64,000 bases of DNA from positions 62,001 to 126,000 of the forward strand of contig CAVRGQ010000009.1 of NCBI GenBank assembly GCA_963720785.1, read 5' to 3'. Position numbers and translations under genes: made by a program. How positions within the stretch are numbered: the stretch's first letter is position 1; the number at the start of each line of letters is the position of its first letter. This DNA comes from CAVRGQ01 sp963720785 (GTDB lineage Bacteria; Actinomycetota; Acidimicrobiia; IMCC26256; DASPTH01). This document shows, piece after piece, positions 16,838 to 24,852 of this stretch. Under the pieces are notes generated by a model. The model was given only the letters and a program-made list of their open reading frames with translations. It searched no databases and had not been told where the DNA came from.

Positions 16838-17470
16838 TCATGGTTGATAGTTCCGGTCGACGAAGATGTCGGCGGCGGCCGTGGCCTCCCCGCCCGGACC
16901 GAACAGCGTGAAGTGAACGTACGCACGCGGATCGCTGCCCACGCCGTGGTTCGCGTCGCACGGCACTGACATGAACACGTCAGTGTCATCGGCCGGGTAA
17001 TTGGTGCTGTGGTCCCCGTTCAGCTGGACATAGTCCGTGTTGTACGTGGTCCAGCTCACGATGACGGTGGTGAAGTGGTTGGGACCTCGACATACGCCGT
17101 ACTGGGTCCCGTTCACCGTGATGGGGCTCGCCGACGAGATACGGCCGAGGTTGTAGTCGAAGACTGGCGGGGGCGGCCTGCCCGGGAGTGGCTTGATCGT
17201 GTTGAGCATTGTTGTGGTCGTGGCCGCCGACGACGTCGTCGCACCGTGCGGACTGGTGGTGGCCGCCTGCGGTTTTGTCGTCGCGGGACGGTGCCCGGCG
17301 GTCGTGCCGCCGGTCGCCCCACCGCTGCTGCCGCCCTGCTGGCCGGTGGTCGCGAGGGTGGACGCCGTGGCGTTCGCCTTCGCCGCCGAGTCGTTCCCGC
17401 CGCCACAGGCCGACAGGGCGAGCGCCGCCGTCACGATCAGGACACCGCCCACCGCGCCGAGTCGTCGCAC
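16838..17470 (-). CDS. Putative lipoprotein, paralogue of the convergent neighbour
   Basis: This 210-residue protein starts at GTG 17470. The signal sequence (GGVLIVTAALALSAC) ends in a lipobox (LSAC), followed by a Thr/Ala/Gly-rich linker (~25-90). The C-terminal domain has VIVSWTTYNTDYVQLNGD, two cysteines (GVCRG, VPCDANH) and YVHFTLFGPGGEATAAADI. Order and spacing of the SWTT, cysteine and G.GG..A elements match the lipoprotein at 16214-16813. The two genes converge with a 24-nt gap. No enzymatic motif is visible; a solute-binding or envelope-matrix role is possible. Confidence 0.65.
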   Translation of the reverse strand: MRRLGAVGGVLIVTAALALSACGGGNDSAAKANATASTLATTGQQGGSSGGATGGTTAGHRPATTKPQAATTSPHGATTSSAATTTTMLNTIKPLPGRPPPPVFDYNLGRISSASPITVNGTQYGVCRGPNHFTTVIVSWTTYNTDYVQLNGDHSTNYPADDTDVFMSVPCDANHGVGSDPRAYVHFTLFGPGGEATAAADIFVDRNYQP

Positions 17471-17647
17471 CGAACGTCCTCATCCCTGCGCGCACCGGGA
17501 ACCGACCTCGATCGTGGGCCGACGCTGCGGCGCCTGCGCTCCGGTGAAACGCTAACGCACCGGCGCGATCGGCACCGCCGACCGCCGACCGGCCGGGCCC
17601 GAACGCGGATCAGCGGCCCCGAGAGGCCGCTGACCTTCAGTTCTTCT

Positions 17648-17723
17648 TGGAGCGGACGACGGGATTCGAACCCGCGACCCTCACCTTGGCAAGGTGATGC
17701 TCTACCAGCTGAGCCACGTCCGC
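17648..17723 (-). tRNA. tRNA-Gly (GCC)
   Basis: The minus strand folds as a complete tRNA. The 7-bp acceptor pairs GCGGACG with CGTCCGC, the D arm is GGCTCAGCTGGTAGAGC, and the anticodon loop TTGCCAA sits on the stem CACC/GGTG. The T arm is GCGGGTTCGAATCCCGT, with discriminator T (position 17651) and CCA encoded at 17648-17650. The anticodon GCC reads glycine codons GGC and GGT. Discriminator U is usual for bacterial tRNA-Gly. Short open frames across it are spurious. Confidence 0.97.
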
Positions 17724-17784
17724 GTGGGACACAGACAATAGCAAGTGCCGCGCCGCGGCCGGGAACCCTCCGGGGCCGCCCAGC

Positions 17785-18733
17785 TCAAGTGCCGGCGAGA
17801 CGGGCCACGACCGGGGCGAAGGCGTCGAGTTGGTCGTCACCGAGCACCACGTACGACACGCCAGTGGTCTCCCGTCGTTCGACCAGGGTGTCGCAGATCT
17901 GGTCGACCGTGCCCGCGAGCACGGCCGACGACAGCAGGCCCTCCTCGGCGGTCACCCCGAACATCGGCGCGAGCGCCTCGGCGTACCCGAGGGCGTCGTC
18001 GGTGACCGCAGCCATGAAGTAGCGGATCTGCAACTCGATCTGGGCGAACCGCTCCCCCGCGCCTTCGCGCACGTAGCCGATCTTGCGGTCGACCGATCCG
18101 CTCAGCGTGTCACGCGCGGCATCGGTGCCGATCTCACCCGCGCGCAGGATCGGGTTGATCCCGACGATGTCGGCGACCTGCCCCGCGAGGCGCAGCACCC
18201 TTGGGCCACCGCCGCCTACGAGGATCGTCGGACCCGGCTGCTGCACCGGCTTGGGCAATCCGTCGTAGGCGGTGATCGTGTAGTGCTCGCCCGCGAAGTC
18301 GAACGGGCCCTCGCTCCACGCCCGCTGCACGATCTCGAGCGCTTCGGCGAGGCGGGCGATGCGCGTGCCGTGCGAGTCGTAGGGCAGGCCGAGCGCCGCA
18401 TAGTCGGCGGTCATCCAGCCCGCGCCGAGGCCGAACTCGAGGCGGCCGCCGGACAGCACGTCGAGGGTGGCCGCCTCCTTGGCGGTGACGGCCGGGTGCT
18501 TGTAGTCGTTGCCGAGCACGAGCATCCCGACCCGCAACGTGGTGGTGGCCGCCGCCGGCGAACGAGAGGCCGACCATCGGCGCGAAGTCGGTGTCGACGA
18601 AGTGGTCGGGCATGAACAGCGTGGAGTACCCGAGCCCTTCGGCCCGCCGGGCGTACTCCACCCACTCGTGCGCCGGGCGGGCGCCCGCCGCCTGCACGCC
18701 GAAGCGGAACGGGCGCGGCGAGGTCGCGCTCAT
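17785..18733 (-). CDS. LLM-class F420-dependent oxidoreductase, one frameshift
   Basis: This is a luciferase-like protein of about 315 residues. It opens with RPFRFGVQAAGARPAHEWVE and GYSTLFMPDHFVDTDFAP (start 18733). The frame changes near 18550, then it continues with RVGMLVLGNDYKHPAVTAKE, GGRLEFGLGAGWMTADYAAL and GPTILVGGGGPRVLRLAG. The RPFRFGVQ start and internal blocks fit the F420-dependent subgroup that I know as TIGR03621. The start overlaps the dut stop by 4 nt (ATGA), so it is the last gene of the long minus-strand run beginning at 22158. A link to redox stress is suggested only by position. Confidence 0.83.
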
Positions 18734-19167
18734 CGTCGCCCGGTGGAACCGAAGCCGAAGGCGTCACGCGAGGTGGAGTCGAGCTCGCTGACCGCTTCCC
18801 ACTCCACGTACTCCACCTTCTGGATCACGAGCTGGGCGATGCGATCGCCGCGGTGCACCGCGAAGGCCTCGGCGGGGTCGGTGTTCACGAGCAGCACCTT
18901 CAGCTCGCCCCGGTACAGCGAGTCGATGAGGCCGGGCGCGTTGAGGCAGGTGACGCCGTGCTTCAGCGCCAGCCCCGAGCGGGGCAGCACGAACCCCGCG
19001 AACCCCGACGGGATCGCGATCGCGAGGCCGGTGGGCACCAACGCCCGGCCGCCGTTGGGCGCGATGACGAGGTCTTCGCGCGCGTGGAGGTCGTAGCCGG
19101 CGTCGTCGGGGTGCTGCTGGCGCGGGAGCGGCAGCTCCGGGTCGAGTCGCTGCACCCTGACGTGCAC
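18730..19167 (-). CDS. dut: dUTP diphosphatase
   Basis: This is an intact 145-residue trimeric dUTPase hydrolysing dUTP to dUMP and pyrophosphate. The five motifs are in order: DAGYDL (1), PRSGLALKHGV (2), NAPGLIDSLYRGELKV (3), VHRGDRIAQLVI (4) and RDAFGFGSTG (5). Motif 5 normally reads RGxGGFGSTG, so RDAFGF is a small deviation, but the FGSTG phosphate loop is intact. The length is normal for the family. It is coupled to the following LLM gene (ATGA) and lies 33 nt downstream of the DUF3501 gene. Confidence 0.96.
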   Translation of the reverse strand: MHVRVQRLDPELPLPRQQHPDDAGYDLHAREDLVIAPNGGRALVPTGLAIAIPSGFAGFVLPRSGLALKHGVTCLNAPGLIDSLYRGELKVLLVNTDPAEAFAVHRGDRIAQLVIQKVEYVEWEAVSELDSTSRDAFGFGSTGRR

Positions 19168-19200
19168 GGTGTCCTCCTGGTCGGATTCGGCGGGTCGGGC

Positions 19201-19786
19201 CTACTCGGCGAAGTCGCGGGCGAGCTCGCGGCGCTGGTCGTCGCTGAGCTCGACGGCAGCACGGTACTCCGGGTGGTCCACCACGATCCTCACGATTCCC
19301 TCGTGCGCCGCGAACGCCGCCTGCTGCTCCGGCGTGAACCGGAACTTCAGGTAGTGGACGGTGGAGGTGATGTCCTCCCGGGTCGAGCCGCTCCTCGTCC
19401 TCCGGGATCGCCGGTGACGTCGCGCCGCCCACCTCGAACGAGATGGCGCGCTGGATGCCGACGAGCTTCGGCAGCCATTCGCGCAGCAACTCGTCGCTGG
19501 TGAGCTCCACGAACAGCGTCCCCGACAGCTCACCCGTGTCGGGGATGAGCTCGTTGTAGGTGGCGAGCTCGTGCTCGATCGCCGCGTCCGTCAGCATCTT
19601 CTCGGCGCGCGCCATCTCCTGGATCTGGAAGCGCATCGTGTCGACGTTCTCGAACGTGATCGTGAGCAGGTCGCCGAGCTGGATGCGACGACGGCGCTTG
19701 AGCCCGATGATGTGGCTGCGGAACTCCTCGCGCTCACGCTCGTAGGCGCGCAGATCCGCGATGTCGTCGACGGTGAGCTTCCTCAT
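19201..19786 (-). CDS. DUF3501 family protein, one frameshift
   Basis: This is a soluble protein of about 195 residues. The ATG at 19786 is preferred over an in-frame GTG 6 nt earlier because GGAGG is optimally spaced to it. It has LTVDDIADLRAYEREREEFR, HIIGLKRRRRIQLGDLLTIT and MRFQIQEMARAEKMLTD. Near 19388 the frame changes, and TSTVHYLKFRFTPEQQAAF and VRIVVDHPEYRAAVELSDDQ end the protein. DUF3501 genes are commonly found beside rubrerythrin and a CCG-domain Fe-S protein, exactly as here. Biochemical function is unknown; peroxide or redox stress is the contextual guess. Confidence 0.88.
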
Positions 19787-19799
19787 GGTCACTCCTCCT

Positions 19800-21128
19800 C
19801 TATTCCTCGGGCTCGGGGATGCCGTAGGCCTTCGCGATCACCTGGAGCGGGTGCGACGGCTGCTTGCCCGCCTGCTCGGCGATCGCGTTGTTCGACAGGT
19901 GGCAGTCGCCGCACACGAGCTGCGCGTCGGACTCCCGCACCTTGTCCATGAGCGGCTTGCTGATCTTCTTCGCCATCTCCACGTTCTCGGCGCGCAGGCC
20001 CCAGGTGCCGTCGATCGCGGAGCAGCGCTCGATCATCGTGACCTTGGCGCCGGTGAGCTCGAGCAGCTGCTTGCTCTTCGGCCCCATCTGCTGCGCCCGG
20101 GCGTGACACGCGTGCTGCCACAGGATCGTCTCGTAGGTCTGCCCGTCGAACTCCGTGTCGAGCGGCGCCTCGCGGTGGCGCGCCAGCAGGTACTCCGACG
20201 TGTCGAAGGTGTGCTCCCCCACGAGCCTGGCGTCGTCGGTGCCGAGGAAGTCGGGGTACTCGTTCTTCAGCACATAGGCGCACGTGGGCTGGGGCACCAC
20301 GATGTCGAGCCCGTCCTTCACGTGCGGCGCGAGCGCGGCGACGTTGCGCTCCGCATGCTCACGGAACTTGTCGACGTCGCCGGCGTCGAGCCAGGGCATG
20401 CCGCAGCACACCTCGCCCTCGGGGAGCTCGCAGCGGATGCGGTTGCGCTCGTACACGCCGACGAGCGCCTGGCCGATCGACGGGTCCTGGTACTCGACCA
20501 TGCACGACGGGAACAGCGCCACCGCGGCGCGCTCGCCGTCTGTCGCCGCGGGCGTGAGTGCAGGGTTGCGGCCGCGGAACCACTTCGAGAAGCGCACTTT
20601 GGCGAAGTTCGGCAGCACCCGCTCCCTGGAGATGCCGGTGACCTTCTCCATGACGCCGCGCGCGATGCCGAGCCTGTTCACCCGGTTCACGACCGGCGCG
20701 AACGTGGTGGCGACCTTCCCCTGGAGGTCGGTCTGCGCGAGGAGCTTGGCGCTGTGGGAGACCTTGCCGTCCTTGCCCTGGATCGCGAGCGAGCGCAGCA
20801 TCAGTCGGGGGAAGTCGAGCACCCACTCCTGCTGGTTCTCCTCGGTGTAGGGGCACACGACATAGCAGAGCTTGCACTGGTAGCACTCGCCGATGACGCG
20901 GTCGTGCTCGGCGTCGGTGAGCACGCTCACGTCGTGCGCGCCGAGGTCGGCGAGGTTGTCGACGTCGGCGGAGTCGCGGGCGTCGATCATCTCGAAGAGC
21001 GACTTGAAACTCGGGCACAGCCGCACGCACAGGCGGCAGTCGCTGCACACCTGGAAGGTGCGGTCGCGCTCGGCGCGCGCCGCGACCGGGTCGAGGTAGT
21101 CGGGAGCGAGCGGGTCGTAGATCGACAT
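19800..21128 (-). CDS. Rubrerythrin-associated (Fe-S)-binding CCG-domain protein
   Basis: This 442-residue protein is related to GlpC and heterodisulfide-reductase subunits. Two [4Fe-4S] ferredoxin motifs lie near residues 28 and 82 (CSDCRLCVRLCP and CYQCKLCYVVCP). They are followed by two cysteine-rich CCG-type domains: FPSCMVEY with CCGMPWLDAGD, then HACHAR with CSAIDGTWG, and a late CGDCHLSN. The second CCG motif is CSA, a variant normal in this subfamily. It probably passes electrons between a quinone or ferredoxin pool and the peroxide-reducing rubrerythrin. It is intact and sits between the rubrerythrin and DUF3501 genes in a conserved order. Confidence 0.92.
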   Translation of the reverse strand: MSIYDPLAPDYLDPVAARAERDRTFQVCSDCRLCVRLCPSFKSLFEMIDARDSADVDNLADLGAHDVSVLTDAEHDRVIGECYQCKLCYVVCPYTEENQQEWVLDFPRLMLRSLAIQGKDGKVSHSAKLLAQTDLQGKVATTFAPVVNRVNRLGIARGVMEKVTGISRERVLPNFAKVRFSKWFRGRNPALTPAATDGERAAVALFPSCMVEYQDPSIGQALVGVYERNRIRCELPEGEVCCGMPWLDAGDVDKFREHAERNVAALAPHVKDGLDIVVPQPTCAYVLKNEYPDFLGTDDARLVGEHTFDTSEYLLARHREAPLDTEFDGQTYETILWQHACHARAQQMGPKSKQLLELTGAKVTMIERCSAIDGTWGLRAENVEMAKKISKPLMDKVRESDAQLVCGDCHLSNNAIAEQAGKQPSHPLQVIAKAYGIPEPEE

Positions 21129-21250
21129 GCAGTTGCCTCACGAGCGATCGGGCACTGGTGGAGGAACGGCAGCGGCCCCGGGGTCTCCCCCGGGGCCGCG
21201 TGCGGTGCGACCCGACCACTTGGGCGAGGGCCGCAATGGCGGGGGGAGAC

Positions 21251-21667
<417 letters not shown>

Positions 21668-21720
21668 CGGTGCTCCTGTTGGTGTGGGACTGATCGGATG
21701 GGGACGGGCCTTGGGGCGAG

Positions 21721-22158
21721 CTAGGGGTTGCGAGACGTCGTGCAGTCGCCGCACACGCCACGGAACACGACCTCCACCGATTCCACGGTGAAGTCGCCGC
21801 GTTGACGGGCGGAGACGCGGGTGTCGGCAACGTCGACGAGCACGTCGCGCACCGTGCCGCAGCGCGAGCACACGAGGTGCTGGTGCGCGTGGTCGACGTT
21901 GGGGTCGACGCGGAGGCTGCCGGTGCCGAGGTCGAGCAGCTCCACCTCGCCGAGCGACTCGAGGTCGTGCACCGTCTGGTACACGGTGCGCAGCGAGATG
22001 GTCGGCATCTCCACGCGTGCCGACTCGTAGAGCGTGTCGACGGTGGGGTGCGTGGTCACGCCGTGCAGCAGCCGGAAGATGGCCTGGCGCTGCGGGGTGA
22101 CCCGCAGGCCCTCGGCCCGGAAGCGCTCGGTGACCTCGTCGACAGCGTGCATTGCCAT
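21721..22158 (-). CDS. Fur-family regulator, PerR-like
   Basis: This is a 145-residue metalloregulator. The winged helix spans GLRVTPQRQAIFRLL and LRTVYQTVHDLESLGEVELL. The metal-sensing part has VDHAHQHLVCSRCG, and CGDC near the end completes a Cys4 zinc site. At the position that distinguishes peroxide-sensing PerR (Asp) from Fur (Glu), the sequence reads GTVRDV, i.e. aspartate; this is recalled family knowledge and suggests a PerR type. Downstream rubrerythrin fits peroxide response. Starts at 22158 and 22152 are both possible; the second suits a leaderless mRNA from the promoter at 22162-22189. The inverted repeat upstream should be its own operator. Confidence 0.9.
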   Translation of the reverse strand: MAMHAVDEVTERFRAEGLRVTPQRQAIFRLLHGVTTHPTVDTLYESARVEMPTISLRTVYQTVHDLESLGEVELLDLGTGSLRVDPNVDHAHQHLVCSRCGTVRDVLVDVADTRVSARQRGDFTVESVEVVFRGVCGDCTTSRNP

Positions 22159-22161
22159 CAG

Positions 22162-22186
22162 CTTATCGACAATCGTTGTCGATAAG
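22162..22186. promoter_or_regulatory. Perfect inverted-repeat operator of the PerR-like regulator
   Basis: CTTATCGACAA at 22162-22172 and TTGTCGATAAG at 22176-22186 form a perfect 11-bp inverted repeat with a 3-nt centre, 3 nt upstream of the regulator's start codon. Such AT-rich palindromes are typical Fur/PerR boxes. It lies on the predicted promoter, so binding would block transcription. Confidence 0.85.
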
Positions 22187-22189
22187 CAA
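22162..22189 (-). promoter_or_regulatory. Predicted promoter of the regulator-rubrerythrin operon
   Basis: On the minus strand a -35-like TTGCTT (22184-22189) and a -10-like GATAAG (22162-22167) are 16 nt apart and occupy both arms of the palindrome. The -10 box ends 9 nt before the ATG at 22152, which implies a leaderless or nearly leaderless transcript. Confidence 0.5.
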
Positions 22190-22197
22190 GCCGTGGC

Positions 22198-22664
22198 TCA
22201 GTCCAGCGGCTTGGTGAGCTCCGCCAGGAAGATGTCGGTGAAGTTCCCCATCTGCATGATGGTGGTCGCCTCGAGCTCGTAGTGCGCGCCGGTGGACTCC
22301 ACATCGAAGATCACCTTGGTGGACAGCTTGCCGGGCGTGGTCGCGACCTTCACGTCGCGGCGATCCCAGTCCCCACCTCGTCGACCACCTTGAAGCCCCT
22401 CCCCTTGGGCTTCACGTTGAACGCGTAGAGCCGGTCGGCGGTGAGCGCGATCATCGCCGCCTTGGTGCTGAACGCGCCGTTCTTGCCCATGCCGCCGGAC
22501 CGGTCGTTCGCCGCCTTGCGCCCGATCATCCCGGCGAGTCCGCTCATCTGGCCCAGGCCCATCGCACCCCACGTGCCCGCGGGCTGCAGGATCCCGACGG
22601 ACACCACCGGCTCGGACACGTGCTCCTGCGCCTGGTCCTTCATCTGCTGCACCCAGTCGGCCAT
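22198..22664 (-). CDS. Hypothetical protein, one frameshift
   Basis: This soluble protein of about 155 residues starts at ATG 22664 after GGGAGG. It reads MADWVQQMKDQAQEHVSEPV, GTWGAMGLGQMSGLAGMIGR and LTADRLYAFNVKPKGRGFKV. Near 22370 the frame changes and it ends with STKVIFDVESTGAHYELEAT and FTDIFLAELTKPLD. The beta-rich middle (AMIALTADRLYAFNVKP) resembles PH-like bacterial domains that begin 'alTddRLyaf'. The fold guess is weak. It lies directly upstream of the PerR-like gene, with only 39 nt between, but the operator there suggests separate transcription. Confidence 0.6.
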
Positions 22665-22689
22665 GGTTCCTCCCGCCGGTTGTCTTCCG

Positions 22690-23350
22690 CTACCGCTTGC
22701 GAATCAGGGTGAGACCGTCGCCGAGCGTGAGCAGTGCCACCTCGACGCGGTCGTCGGCCGCCACCATGTCGTTGAACGCGCGCAGCGCGACCGTGTTGTC
22801 GTCGTCCGCGGTGTCGTCGACCACCGCGCCACTCCACAACGTGTTGTCGACGAGGATCACGCCGTTGGGCCGCAGCCGCGGGAGCAGCTCCCCGTAGTAC
22901 GCCGCGTACGCCGGCTTGTCGGCATCGACGAACGCGAGGTCGAGGTATTCCTCGGCGGGCAGCGCGCGCAACGTGTCGAGCGCGGGTGCGAGCTGCAGCT
23001 CGATCTTGTCGGCCACGCCCGCGGCGTCCCACGCGCGGCGCGCGATCGCGGTCCACTCCGCGCTCACGTCGCAGCAGAGGAGGTGCCCGTCGTCGGGCAG
23101 GCCGCGCGCGATGGCGATGGCGGAGTACCCGGTGAACGTGCCCACCTCCACCGCATTGCGCACGCCGAGCGCGCGCGACGAGCAGCGTCATGAACGCACC
23201 CTGCTCCGGCGAGATCTGCATGCCCGCGTTCGGGAGCTGCGCGGTCTCCTCGATGAGCGCCTGCTGCGCCGCGTCGGGCGGGCTGCCGTGCGCGACGACG
23301 TAAGCGTGCACCTCGGGCGTGAGGAAGAACGACTTGGGACCGTCTGCCAT
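22690..23350 (-). CDS. O-methyltransferase (CCoAOMT-type), one frameshift
   Basis: This is an SAM-dependent O-methyltransferase of about 220 residues, start ATG 23350. It opens with FFLTPEVHAYVVAHGSPPDA and NAGMQISPEQGAFMTLLV. After a frame change near 23175 it continues with RNAVEVGTFTGYSAIAIARG (SAM motif I), LLCCDVSAEWTAIARRAW, LAFVDADKPAYAAYYGELL (metal-binding DAD) and GVILVDNTLWSGAVVDD. This matches divalent-metal-dependent catechol/caffeoyl-CoA-type methyltransferases. The small-molecule acceptor is unknown. A TAGGCT -10-type element lies 7 nt before the start. Confidence 0.88.
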
Positions 23351-23357
23351 GGCGGCG

Positions 23358-23363
23358 AGCCTA
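23358..23363 (-). promoter_or_regulatory. Leaderless-type -10 element before the O-methyltransferase
   Basis: The minus-strand TAGGCT ends 7 nt upstream of the ATG at 23350, with no ribosome binding site between. It is one of a set of TAGnnT elements at matching distance. Confidence 0.45.
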
Positions 23364-23415
23364 CGCCGGTCGCCGAAGCTGTCGCGCCGAACCGGGGCGA
23401 CAGTGTGACCGGTGG

Positions 23416-24852
23416 CTACTTGCCGTTGGGGTGCGCGACCTCGGACGGCGTGGCGAAGCGGTCGGACAGCCGCTCGAAGAGCGACCCTCCCCCGCCGCGC
23501 AGCGAGTCGAGGTACTCGAGCCACTCGTCGCGCCGGCGCCAGGTGACGCCCGCCAGGCGGGTGCCGATCGACGTGTGCAGCGGCGTGTAGCCCAGCTCCC
23601 ACGGCACGAGCAGACCCCAGAACGTGAGGTCGTCGCCCGCGCCGCCCGCCTTCACGTGCACGCTGATGCGCATGGAACCGTGCACCAGGTGCATGAGGCG
23701 CTTCTCGATCGCGTCGGCGAGGATCGCCTCGTCGACGCTGATGATGCTCGCGGTGTCGGGCGGCGGCTCCGAGAGGCGGTACACCGCGCGCCGCTTGAAG
23801 TCGAGCACCCAGTAGGGCAGCGGCGACGACCGCACGGTGAACACCACGGGCCGCTTGAGCGCGAAGCGCCCCAGCAGGCCGGGCGGGAACGCGTGCATGA
23901 ACTTGCCGAAGTAGGCCGCGAACGTGGCGTAGTCGAGGGTGACGCCTGCCTCGGCCTCGGCCTGCGCGTCGAGCTTCGGCTGCATGCGCGTGGCGAGCTC
24001 GTCGAGGTGCTTCTGCTTGTCGGTGTACCAGTCGATGCCGGCGAGGTCGAAGCCCGACTCGGAGCTCCAACTGTCGCCCGGGTCCATCACCAGCGCCTCG
24101 GTGGGCGCGTCGGGGCGGTGGCGCTTGTAGGCGTCGACCACCTCCGACGGGATCACGAGGTCGGAGTTGAGGTGACGGCTCTGCGGATGCAGGAACGACA
24201 CCATCGAACCGAACGGAACCGCGTAACGCGGCTCCAGCACGTCCATGGTGAGCATCCAGTCGTCGATGTAGGTGTCGCGCGTGATGAGCTCGAGGTCGGC
24301 CGGGTCGTCGGCCGTGTAACACACCGGGTACGCCTGCGCGAACGAGTAGCTCTTGAGCACGAAGGTGGCCTGGCCGAACTCTTCGCGGATCTTGCGCAGC
24401 GTGCGGCCGCGGATCTTGCCGTCGTTGATGTCGACGAGCACCTTGTCGCCATCCGCGATCACGAACGCGGAGTCGTCGGGGCCGTTCTGGTACGAGGCGA
24501 CGCGCACGCCGGGGGCGAGCTGCACCACCTGGCCGTGCGGCAGCTCCATCACCTCGTGGAACCCAAGGCTGCGCACTTCGTCGGCGAGCGTCGGCACGCC
24601 GAACTTGGGCACGAGGATGTGCGCGTCGCGATGGATCTTGCGCATCGACGGGAAGTGGAAGTGATCGAAGTGGTGGTGCGTGAGGTACACGTAGTCGGCG
24701 CTGAGGAGTTCCGCCGCCGGCGGGTCGGGCACCGGTGGGTAGTGCCACCACGAGCGCCAGTAGCACGAGCCGATCAGCCACGGATCGACGAGGATCGACG
24801 GACCACTCGTCTCGGTGTACAGGCAGCTGTGGCCGACGACCTTGAACTTCAT
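23416..24852 (-). CDS. MBL-fold metallohydrolase, CMP-Neu5Ac-hydroxylase-like
   Basis: This intact 478-residue protein has an N-terminal metallo-beta-lactamase fold: KVVGHSCLYTETSGPSILVD, LTHHHFDHFHFP (HHxDH metal site), VASYQNGPDDSAFVIADG and LVDINDGKIRGRTLRKI. The DINDGK element and the long C-terminal region recall CMP-N-acetylneuraminate hydroxylase-like MBL proteins; no Rieske domain is visible. It may hydroxylate or hydrolyse an activated sugar or lipid. Start and stop overlap with the upstream GT4 gene by one base (TGATG), so the pair is translationally coupled and likely serves the same glycan. Confidence 0.75.
   Translation of the reverse strand: MKFKVVGHSCLYTETSGPSILVDPWLIGSCYWRSWWHYPPVPDPPAAELLSADYVYLTHHHFDHFHFPSMRKIHRDAHILVPKFGVPTLADEVRSLGFHEVMELPHGQVVQLAPGVRVASYQNGPDDSAFVIADGDKVLVDINDGKIRGRTLRKIREEFGQATFVLKSYSFAQAYPVCYTADDPADLELITRDTYIDDWMLTMDVLEPRYAVPFGSMVSFLHPQSRHLNSDLVIPSEVVDAYKRHRPDAPTEALVMDPGDSWSSESGFDLAGIDWYTDKQKHLDELATRMQPKLDAQAEAEAGVTLDYATFAAYFGKFMHAFPPGLLGRFALKRPVVFTVRSSPLPYWVLDFKRRAVYRLSEPPPDTASIISVDEAILADAIEKRLMHLVHGSMRISVHVKAGGAGDDLTFWGLLVPWELGYTPLHTSIGTRLAGVTWRRRDEWLEYLDSLRGGGGSLFERLSDRFATPSEVAHPNGK

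Noticed and set aside
17648..17723. tRNA-Gly gene as an integration site for a mobile element
   Set aside because: No integrase, no repeated tRNA 3' end and no change in gene character is seen on either side.
17637..17840. 67-codon open frame on the minus strand
   Set aside because: It runs through the tRNA-Gly gene; the VAQLVEHH...RVAGSNPV string is the familiar false translation of a tRNA.
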